A stretch of 8,980 nt of DNA, from the NCBI GenBank assembly GCA_014360385.1, contig JACIXO010000033.1, positions 1-8,980 on the forward strand, read 5' to 3'. Below, piece after piece: positions 1 through 6,041 of this stretch (the first letter of the stretch is position 1; each line of letters starts with the position of its first letter). The notes below the pieces were generated by a model. The model made no database searches, was not told the origin of the DNA, and saw nothing but the letters and a program-made list of their open reading frames with translations. Both the position numbers and the translations under genes were made by a program. The stretch is from Actinomycetota bacterium (GTDB lineage Bacteria > Actinomycetota > Humimicrobiia > Humimicrobiales > Humimicrobiaceae).

Positions 1-1945
1 ATATTTTTGCTACTATATCTAAATTCTCTAAAACAAGGGTGACAAAAGCAAGAGAAGCTTCTTCCAATGTAATGTTTGATCTTAGATCTATTTTGCCAAC
101 AAAAAGTTTTTTCTTTGTTGCACCCTTTCCCAGGCTCATACTCTTATAGTAATCAGATTTTACCCTGTAGCAGTATAGATTACATAAATTTCGTAAATTA
201 TTTAAATTACATAGACTGTGATTACTGTTACTTTCTCTCTTACTCTCTACCTCTTGTGCTTTGCAGGGCTTATCTGGTGGGTAGTTTTCGACTCTTTCGG
301 GTTTTTCAGACTGCTCGGGCTTATAAGATTCTGGATTACTTTCAGAGTCATTGCTGGTATCGTTTTTGTTGCTTGAGCTATCAGAGCTGGTTTGGAGGGT
401 GGAGCATAAAGCGTAGATTGCTCCTACTCTGGTTAAGTCCATGATTTTGGGTTTTACATATTTTTTGTAAATTTCGTTTCCATTTCCAAATTCTTTAAGA
501 TTACTCCAGGCAGAGCTAAGTAAATCTAAATACCCGGGTTCGAAATCTATTCCCTCAATCTCCTTGCACAGCTGGATAACCCTGGCGGCAGAGAGAAGAG
601 AATATATTGTCTGGATTTCTGAGATATCATCAAAATACCATGCACAACTTGTAAACATAAGCATGGAGTAGCGTTGTAGTTCCAGAAGTTTTAGGGCTAT
701 TATTTTTTCGTTCTGGTTTAGCTCTTTTAAAGAGTATTCGGCCAGGAACTCCTGAGTATTTTCATCTGTCCTTTTCAGTATTAACCTTATGTATTTATTT
801 CTTACATCAAGAAAGTCTTTGAAATAGTAAGGAGCGTTTTTTATACATACCTTTTCTGCTCCATCCTTTAACCAGTCCATTGCCTTTCTTAAAGGACTTC
901 TCCATTTCTGGTTCCATTCAGGGTGGGTCCCCAGGTTGCAACTGCAATCATTTCTCCACCTTTCTATACCATGAGGACAGCTCCATGACGAATTTTCAAT
1001 GACCTCTACCTCATGGGTGGGTGGGTATTTTTCTAGAAACTCTGCGTAATTTGTAATTGTGGCTAAATTGTTTGACTGTATGTAATGGATGCAGTAAGCA
1101 AGTGCCATATCTCCAAATGGATGATGATGTCCATAAGTCTCACCATCGGTTGCAATACTTGTAAGCTCTAGCCTTCCTTCTTCAGAAAATGTGGAAACAA
1201 GTCTTCTGGCAAAATTTTCTCCATTTTCCAGAAGTTTTCCAAAGCTTACCTCTGATGATATTGATTGATTGTAGAAGAATATAGTTATTTTTCTACCTGA
1301 AGGTAAATTGCATAAGTAAGGAATTTTCGTATCAAGGTTTAGTGAAGTTACGTTTGTCCATGTTTCTTCACCTATTTTTCTTACCCTTTTTGCCTGTGCA
1401 GGACTAAGGATAGTAAATTTTACTCCCTGTTCTGCCAGGATATCCAGTGTTTCTACATCCACAGCAGTTTCAGGAAGCCACATGCCTTCTGACTTTCTTT
1501 TAAAGTGATATTCGAAATCGTAAAGCCCCCAGATTACCTGTGTCATCTTATCCTGGTAACTTGCAAGGGGAAGGATAATATGATTATAAGCTTGAGCAAT
1601 TGCTGAGCCATGGCCTGAGAAAAGCTCCTGGCTTACTTTATCTGCTTCGAGGATAAGTTTATATGTAGAAGGATCGTTTTTCTCCAGCCATCTTAGAAGA
1701 GTTGGTCCAAAGTCAAAGCTTATTTTAGAATAGTTATTGACTACATCAATAATTTTGCTATCTTTACCTATAATAGCAGAAAAAGCGTTAGCGAAGTAAC
1801 ATTCCTGTGTTACCTTTGAGTTCCAATCGTGGTAGGGATGTGAAGATTCTTCTAAATCTACTTCTTCTAACCATGGATTTTCTCTTGATGGCTGGTAGAA
1901 GTGGCCATGAATGCATATATATTTGTTTATGTATTTGTTGTTCAT
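1..1945 (-). CDS. GH57 family glycoside hydrolase with DUF3536 C-terminal domain (3' end outside window)
   Basis: The frame stays open from the ATG at 1945 to the left edge, giving about 648 residues; the C-terminus is missing. The N-terminus has the GH57 signature HGHFYQP (residues 13-19) followed by RENPWLE. Residues 155-160 read MWLPET, with E159 a candidate nucleophile. Residues 266-274 read TDGETYGHH, with D267 a candidate acid/base. The downstream part, with FTSCAWYFDDIS and later LYCYRV and KLFVGKIDL, matches the DUF3536 region that accompanies this GH57 subgroup. GH57 enzymes act on alpha-glucans (amylase, 4-alpha-glucanotransferase, branching), but the reaction of DUF3536 members is not established. 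No signal peptide or membrane segment is seen, so it is probably cytosolic. It lies 135 nt downstream of glgB on the same strand and is likely co-transcribed. The frame is open for 33 codons above 1945 without ATG, GTG or TTG, so 1945 is the first ordinary start; no good Shine-Dalgarno precedes it. A Ser/Asn/Glu/Lys-rich insertion of about 70 residues interrupts the DUF3536 region. Confidence 0.92.
   Translation of the reverse strand, partial: MNNKYINKYICIHGHFYQPSRENPWLEEVDLEESSHPYHDWNSKVTQECYFANAFSAIIGKDSKIIDVVNNYSKISFDFGPTLLRWLEKNDPSTYKLILEADKVSQELFSGHGSAIAQAYNHIILPLASYQDKMTQVIWGLYDFEYHFKRKSEGMWLPETAVDVETLDILAEQGVKFTILSPAQAKRVRKIGEETWTNVTSLNLDTKIPYLCNLPSGRKITIFFYNQSISSEVSFGKLLENGENFARRLVSTFSEEGRLELTSIATDGETYGHHHPFGDMALAYCIHYIQSNNLATITNYAEFLEKYPPTHEVEVIENSSWSCPHGIERWRNDCSCNLGTHPEWNQKWRSPLRKAMDWLKDGAEKVCIKNAPYYFKDFLDVRNKYIRLILKRTDENTQEFLAEYSLKELNQNEKIIALKLLELQRYSMLMFTSCAWYFDDISEIQTIYSLLSAARVIQLCKEIEGIDFEPGYLDLLSSAWSNLKEFGNGNEIYKKYVKPKIMDLTRVGAIYALCSTLQTSSDSSSNKNDTSNDSESNPESYKPEQSEKPERVENYPPDKPCKAQEVESKRESNSNHSLCNLNNLRNLCNLYCYRVKSDYYKSMSLGKGATKKKLFVGKIDLRSNITLEEASLAFVTLVLENLDIVAKI
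176..211 (-). repeat. Four tandem 9-bp repeats encoding X-Asn-Leu
   Basis: On the minus strand the codons are TGT AAT TTA, AAT AAT TTA, CGA AAT TTA and TGT AAT CTA, encoding CNL NNL RNL CNL. The unit is nine bases with a constant AAT YTA core, as expected from replication slippage. It forms the downstream edge of the insertion in the DUF3536 region, and its length keeps the frame. Confidence 0.8.
182..391 (-). other. Low-complexity hydrophilic insertion inside the DUF3536 region
   Basis: These bases encode about residues 519-588 of the GH57-DUF3536 protein. The upstream side (RVGAIYALCSTLQ) and the downstream side (LYCYRVKSDYY) correspond to segments that are nearly adjacent in the family as I remember it. 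The intervening stretch is rich in Ser, Asn, Asp, Glu, Lys and Pro and ends in the Asn-Leu repeats described separately. It keeps the reading frame with no stop, so it is probably a surface-exposed, disordered loop rather than a pseudogene lesion. The exact borders are estimates because no alignment was run. Confidence 0.7.
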
Positions 1946-1954
1946 GTATTTGTT
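1916..1954 (-). repeat. Imperfect 12-15 bp repeat at the N-terminus of the GH57 gene
   Basis: On the minus strand, three copies of AAC AAA TAY followed by ATG or ATA occur in succession, the second with one extra AAC codon. They cover the presumed ATG (1945) and the first ten codons, encoding Asn-Lys-Tyr-Ile/Met repeats just before the conserved ICIHGHFYQP. Family members normally begin only a few residues before this motif, so the repeats look like a local expansion that lengthened the N-terminus or moved the start codon. Confidence 0.7.
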
Positions 1955-2061
1955 TATGTTTTTACCTGTCTTTAGAATCTTGTTGGTTAAATAAAATTTT
2001 CTCCGAGTTATGCCAGTTTTTTTTGTAATTTGGTAAAGAAGCGCTTACTTAAAACTTGCCC

Positions 2062-2089
2062 AAATTCTACTTAAAAAATTCTACTTAAA
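2062..2089 (-). repeat. Perfect 14-bp tandem duplication across the glgB stop codon
   Basis: On the + strand AAATTCTACTTAAA occurs at 2062-2075 and again at 2076-2089. The second copy contains the complement of the glgB TAG stop (2081-2083). A partial third copy (TTACTTAAAA) begins near 2045. The unit is not a multiple of three, but it lies at and beyond the gene's end, so it harms no frame. No terminator-like GC-rich hairpin is present here. Confidence 0.85.
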
Positions 2090-4183
2090 ATAAGGTTTCC
2101 ACTTGAATAAAACTGCTGCAAGTGGTGGTAAAGTTATGGGTGCGGAGCAGGGACGTCCGTGATAAGGTTCATGAAATGCAATCACCCCACCAAGGTTGCC
2201 TATACCACTTCCTCCGTACTCATTTGCATCACTATTCAGTATCTCTTCCCAATAACCACCACAGGGAAGGCCAATCCTATAATTGTATCGTGGAACTGGA
2301 GTGAAGTTAAAAACTCCTACAATTACGTTAGTTATGTTGTTTATATCTACTTCATCCTCTTTTCTCTCCTCTTTGCTTTCTTTTTCTTGTGTTGATTTGT
2401 TATAGCTCTCCCAGCCATTTATATTTTTTATATTTATATCTATAGTATCTATATCTCTATTTTTTTCTCTTCTTTTTCTACTTATGCTTGTGTTAAGAAT
2501 TCTAGACTTTCTAAGAAAAGAAATAACGCTATTCTGAGTATCATTACAATCAATCCACTCAAACCCTTCTGGAGAAAAATCAAGCTCATGAAGACAGGGT
2601 TCATTCCTGTAAAGTGTATTTAAGTCTCTTACTAGATTCTGGACTCCTCTGTGGAGAAGATATTCTAGGAGATGCCAGTCAAGACTTCTCTGATGGTCCC
2701 ATTCCTGCCACTGGCCAAATTCTCCTCCCATAAATAAAACTTTCTTACCAGGCTGTACAAACATATACCCTAAGAGCAGTCTTAAGTTGGCAAATTTTTG
2801 CCAGTCATCGCCTGGCATCTTGGAGAGAAGTGAACCTTTTCCGTGCACAACTTCGTCGTGGGAAAGAGGAAGCACAAAGTTTTCGTGGAAGGCATAGAGA
2901 AGTCTGAATGTAAGTCTGTCGTGGTGGTATTTTCTATGAATTGGTTCCTTTGACATATACTCTAAAGTGTCATGCATCCAGCCCATATCCCACTTCATTC
3001 CGAATCCCAAGCCTCCAACATACGTCGGGCGAGAAACCATGGGCCAGGCAGTAGATTCCTCGGCTATTGTCTGGACGTCGGGGAAATTTTTGTAAACTTG
3101 ACTGTTAAGCTCTCGTAAAAACTCGATTGCCTGTATATTTTCATTGCCACCGTACTCATTTGGTATCCATTCACCCTTTTTTCTCGAGTAATCAAGATAT
3201 AACATGGAGGCAACTGCATCTAGGCGAAGACCATCTGCGTGATATTTCTCAAGCCAGAATAGTGCGCTACTTATAAGGAAAGATCTAACCTCATTTCTTC
3301 CATAGTTGAATATATAGCTTTTCCAGTCAGGATGAAGACCCTTTCGCGGATCAGCATGCTCATAAAGGCAGGTGCCGTCAAAGAAGGAAAGTCCATCTTC
3401 ATCAGCAGGGAAATGTGAGGGTACAAAATCCAGGATTACTCCGATATTTCTCTGGTGTAGCTTATCAATTAGCTCCATAAAGTCCTGGGGAGAGCCATAT
3501 CTACTTGTTGGAGCAAAATATCCTGTAATCTGGTAGCCCCATGAACCATAGAATGGATGTTCCATAACTGGCATGAATTCTACATGGGTAAAACACATCT
3601 CACTTATATATTCGGGAAGCAATTTAGCCATTTCCCTGTAAGTAAGAAATCTGTTATTTTCCTCAGGAACTCTTCGCCACGATCCTGGATGAACTTCGTA
3701 GATAGAAAATGGAGCATCAAGAGAATTAAAAAGATGGCGTTTTTTCATCCATTTTGCATCTTTCCACTTATAGTCCAGGCTCCAGATGATGGAGGCTGTC
3801 TTTGGGGGAGTTTCGTGATAGAAGCCAAAAGGGTCCTTTTTGTCAACTTTGTAATGATGGTATTTCGAGATTATATGGTATTTATACAGAGAGCCTACGC
3901 CGGCACCTGGGATGAATCCTTCCCATATTCCTGAGCCATCCCATCTTACTCCCAGCGGGTTAGCCTCCGGGTTCCAGTTGTTGAAATCACCTATGACAGA
4001 GACGTTTTTTGCATTTGGTGCCCAGACGGAAAAATAAGTACCTTGTTCTCCTTCTATAACCATGGGGTGGGAGCCCAGTTTTTCATAAAGTTTAAAGTGT
4101 TTTCCCTCTTTGAAAAGATGAATATCATAATCGCTAAAAACGCTTGTATTGTATCTGGTACTTTTTGTTTTGTCTTCTCTCAT
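2081..4183 (-). CDS. glgB: 1,4-alpha-glucan branching enzyme GlgB (GH13 family), with C-terminal insertion
   Basis: GlgB cuts an alpha-1,4-glucan chain and rejoins it through an alpha-1,6 bond, branching glycogen in the cytosol. The 700-residue product has a CBM48-like N-terminal domain (about 35-125, with FSVWAPNA and GDFNNWN), a GH13 barrel (about 155-540) and a C-terminal beta domain. Conserved GH13 regions are DFVPSHF (252-258), [10 protein letters not shown] with nucleophile D322, IAEEST with acid/base E375, and [10 protein letters not shown] with D443. It lacks the extra N-terminal domain of E. coli-type GlgB and would be about 640 residues, the usual short-form length, without the hydrophilic insertion at about 561-617. 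The ATG at 4183 precedes the family's usual SDYDIHLF start by 16 residues, but its only good Shine-Dalgarno (AAGGA, 4207-4203) is 19 nt away. It diverges from glgA and leads into the GH57 gene. Confidence 0.97.
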   Translation of the reverse strand: MREDKTKSTRYNTSVFSDYDIHLFKEGKHFKLYEKLGSHPMVIEGEQGTYFSVWAPNAKNVSVIGDFNNWNPEANPLGVRWDGSGIWEGFIPGAGVGSLYKYHIISKYHHYKVDKKDPFGFYHETPPKTASIIWSLDYKWKDAKWMKKRHLFNSLDAPFSIYEVHPGSWRRVPEENNRFLTYREMAKLLPEYISEMCFTHVEFMPVMEHPFYGSWGYQITGYFAPTSRYGSPQDFMELIDKLHQRNIGVILDFVPSHFPADEDGLSFFDGTCLYEHADPRKGLHPDWKSYIFNYGRNEVRSFLISSALFWLEKYHADGLRLDAVASMLYLDYSRKKGEWIPNEYGGNENIQAIEFLRELNSQVYKNFPDVQTIAEESTAWPMVSRPTYVGGLGFGMKWDMGWMHDTLEYMSKEPIHRKYHHDRLTFRLLYAFHENFVLPLSHDEVVHGKGSLLSKMPGDDWQKFANLRLLLGYMFVQPGKKVLFMGGEFGQWQEWDHQRSLDWHLLEYLLHRGVQNLVRDLNTLYRNEPCLHELDFSPEGFEWIDCNDTQNSVISFLRKSRILNTSISRKRREKNRDIDTIDINIKNINGWESYNKSTQEKESKEERKEDEVDINNITNVIVGVFNFTPVPRYNYRIGLPCGGYWEEILNSDANEYGGSGIGNLGGVIAFHEPYHGRPCSAPITLPPLAAVLFKWKPYFK
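2333..2503 (-). other. Low-complexity insertion in the GlgB C-terminal domain
   Basis: This segment encodes about residues 561-617. It sits between SVISFLRKS and [11 protein letters not shown], two conserved segments of GlgB that are normally separated by only about ten residues. It starts basic (SRKRREKNR), continues with alternating Ile/Asp/Asn built from ATA, GAT and AAT codons (around 2416-2460), and then becomes Lys/Glu-rich ([11 protein letters not shown]). The frame is intact, so the enzyme probably folds with a charged surface loop. Borders are estimated from remembered family sequence. Confidence 0.8.
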
Positions 4184-4208
4184 CTTAATTTTTATACTGG
4201 CGTCCTTT

Positions 4209-4236
4209 TATTTTTTAAAAGTATGTTTTAAAAATA
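4209..4236. repeat. AT-only inverted repeat in the glgB leader
   Basis: The arms are TATTTTTTAAAA (4209-4220) and TTTTAAAAATA (4226-4236), separated by GTATG, with one unpaired base. It lies just upstream of the AAGGA element in the glgB leader. A stem made of A and T only may be a chance product of the base composition or a weak protein-binding dyad. It lacks the GC core of a terminator. Confidence 0.35.
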
Positions 4237-4348
4237 TTGCCTGAATATAGCCCAAAAATATCGAAAATATAGTTCTAAAAATCTTAAAAAATACGTCACT
4301 TATTTAAGAATATACTACCTCTCATATTTACCTATTATACTACTCTAA

Positions 4349-4377
4349 TTGAAGTTATGGTGATTAAATCGTAAAAT
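4349..4377 (+). promoter_or_regulatory. Candidate sigma70-type promoter for glgA
   Basis: TTGAAG (4349-4354) and TAAAAT (4372-4377) are separated by exactly 17 bp and match the -35 and -10 consensus at 4 and 5 of 6 positions. Transcription would start near 4384, leaving a leader of about 38 nt with a purine-rich ribosome-binding site. In such AT-rich DNA chance matches are common, so this is a candidate only. Confidence 0.45.
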
Positions 4378-4421
4378 TAAGTTGAACTTAGGACATAAAA
4401 TCAAATAAGTTTGGGGGAGTT

Positions 4422-5927
4422 ATGAAAGTTGCAATGTGTTCTATGGAAGCAGTTCCTTTTTCTAAAACAGGAGGGCTTGGTGATGTTGTAGGTGCTCTTC
4501 CAGCCTTTTTAAAAAAGCAAGGGGTGGAATGTATAGTTATCATGCCTTATTGTAAGAGGATTTTTGAGAAATCAGGCAACTGGGAGTTCTCATTGATAAA
4601 AAAGGATATAGATATCTCTTTTAACTGGGGTCAAAAGGAAGTTTTTGATGTATTGTCGTCAGAGGTTATATTTCCTGGAAATAATAGTGTTACTTATTAT
4701 TTCATAAAAAATGATAAGTTTTTTGATAGGGAAAATCTTTATGGAGTATCTGAGAAAGACTATGAAGATAATGATAGAAGATTTAGCTTCTTCTCAAAAT
4801 CCATCCTGTATCTTTTAAAGAGTATAAACTATAGAGCTGAAGTCATACATTTGAATGACTATCATTGTGGACTAACACCAGTTTTTTTGAGGCATTTCAA
4901 AAGGAATAGCATTTCTAATGAAAGTTTTTTTGGCAGTACGGGGAGTGTTTTTACTATTCATAATCTCGCTTACCAGGGGATTTATGAGAGAAATATTCTG
5001 ACTTACTGTGAGCTAGGAGACCAGTATTTTAACATAGATGCTTTGGAGTATTATGGAAAGGTAAATTTTATGAAAGGAGGGATTTTATTTTCCGAAAAAG
5101 TTACAACTGTAAGCCCTACATATGCAAAGGAAATATTAAGGCCCGAATACGGCTATGGTTTAGATGGTGTGTTGAGGACAAGGGAGAAAGACCTCGTTGG
5201 AATTATAAATGGGCTTGACTATAGTGTCTGGAATCCAGAAACTGACAGGAAGATTAAGTCAAACTACAGTGTTGGCAATCTTGGCGGGAAGAGGGATTGT
5301 AAGATACATCTTGTTAAGAAAATGTTTGGGTTAGAGAAAGTCTCAAAGCCAGTACTTGGGGTTGTTTCCAGGCTTTCTGAGCAAAAGGGGATAGACCTGG
5401 TGGTTGATATACTTGATGTATTGATGCAAGAAGATATTTATCTTGTAACTCTTGGATCAGGGGATGAAAGATATACAAAAATGTTAATAGAAAGTGAAAA
5501 AAGGTATACTGATAGAATGAGGGTTAACGTAAAGTACGACGATGAGCTTGCAAGAATGATTTACGCAGGAAGCGACATATTCCTTATGCCGTCAAGATAT
5601 GAACCCTGTGGGTTGAGCCAGCTTATAAGTTTAAAATACGGCACAGTCCCTGTGGTTAGAGATACTGGTGGTCTTTCAGATACTGTAAAAGACATAAATA
5701 ATGAGGGCGATATAACTAAAGGAGGAACAGGATTTAAGTTCAAAGACTTTGCCGGTAGTGACTTTTTGAATGCAATATCAAGAGCTTTAAGCTTTTACAG
5801 AAAAAAAGACCTGTGGGAAAGAATTATAGAGAATGGGATGAGAAGTGATTTTTCCTGGGAGAACTCTGCCAGTAAATACAAAAGGCTTTATCTTGATCTC
5901 AGGAAAGATATAAAGGCAAAGGCCTGA
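4422..5927 (+). CDS. glgA: Glycogen synthase GlgA (GT5 family)
   Basis: GlgA transfers glucose from a nucleotide sugar (normally ADP-glucose in bacteria) to the non-reducing end of alpha-1,4-glucan in the cytosol. The 501-residue length is normal. The N-terminal Rossmann domain starts with the KTGGLGDV motif (K15 onward), which binds the nucleotide sugar, and has HLNDYHCGL and TIHNLAYQG. The C-terminal domain has SRLSEQKG with R317 and K322, the conserved phosphate-contacting pair, SRYEPCGLSQ with catalytic-site E394, and RDTGGLSDTV. The start fits the family's usual MKV opening. GGGGGAG (4413-4419) precedes it, with an unusually short 2-nt gap to the ATG. It diverges from glgB and is followed after 114 nt by a histidine kinase on the same strand. 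No insertion like those in the leftward genes is present. No glgC (ADP-glucose pyrophosphorylase) lies in the window. Confidence 0.98.
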   Translation: MKVAMCSMEAVPFSKTGGLGDVVGALPAFLKKQGVECIVIMPYCKRIFEKSGNWEFSLIKKDIDISFNWGQKEVFDVLSSEVIFPGNNSVTYYFIKNDKFFDRENLYGVSEKDYEDNDRRFSFFSKSILYLLKSINYRAEVIHLNDYHCGLTPVFLRHFKRNSISNESFFGSTGSVFTIHNLAYQGIYERNILTYCELGDQYFNIDALEYYGKVNFMKGGILFSEKVTTVSPTYAKEILRPEYGYGLDGVLRTREKDLVGIINGLDYSVWNPETDRKIKSNYSVGNLGGKRDCKIHLVKKMFGLEKVSKPVLGVVSRLSEQKGIDLVVDILDVLMQEDIYLVTLGSGDERYTKMLIESEKRYTDRMRVNVKYDDELARMIYAGSDIFLMPSRYEPCGLSQLISLKYGTVPVVRDTGGLSDTVKDINNEGDITKGGTGFKFKDFAGSDFLNAISRALSFYRKKDLWERIIENGMRSDFSWENSASKYKRLYLDLRKDIKAKA

Positions 5928-6041
5928 TTAAAAAATATTAGAAGTTAGTATTAAAAATCTCCCAATAAAAATTTAAAAATATTTTAATAAAAATTTTACA
6001 GGAAAAATAAGAAAAAGGAATAAGAAAAACAAAAAGAGAAA
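5928..6041. other. A-rich spacer between glgA and the kinase gene
   Basis: The 114-nt gap is almost entirely A and T, with repeated AATAAAAATTT stretches near 5964 and 5985. I see no GC-rich hairpin with a T-run, so read-through from glgA into the kinase is plausible. There is no convincing -35/-10 pair that can be told from background composition. Confidence 0.5.

Larger units (their letters stand above)
4184..4421. promoter_or_regulatory. Divergent glgB/glgA intergenic control region
   Basis: This 238-bp, very AT-rich spacer separates the two divergent arms and has to carry both promoters. The rightward candidate (4349-4377) is described separately. For the leftward gene, TATAAT is present on the minus strand at 4339-4334, but only a poor -35 lies upstream and the leader would be about 150 nt. 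Runs of four to six A occur at about 4217, 4230, 4254, 4264, 4277 and 4286, roughly every 10-14 bp with one gap, which may give some curvature. No known operator or riboswitch was recognised. Confidence 0.5.

Noticed and set aside
182..391. Frameshift or pseudogene in the GH57 gene
   Set aside because: I followed the frame codon by codon from 656 to the left edge and found no stop, and conserved DUF3536 sequence resumes in the same frame after the insertion.
76..444. Rightward frame of 122 codons near the left edge
   Set aside because: It lies antisense to the open GH57-DUF3536 frame, including its low-complexity insertion, and its Cys/Tyr/Leu/Ser-rich product resembles no family I know.
1807..2028. 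Rightward frame with a Cys/Ile/Leu-rich, membrane-like product
   Set aside because: It is the complement of the Asn-Lys-Tyr repeats and start of the GH57 gene; the hydrophobic look comes from the reverse of AAC/AAA/TAC codons.
3557..3934. Rightward frame of 125 codons
   Set aside because: It is wholly antisense to the conserved N-terminal and barrel regions of glgB, which explain the sequence fully.
5928..6041. Possible terminator after glgA
   Set aside because: The spacer has only A/T-rich repeats; there is no GC-containing stem followed by a T-run.
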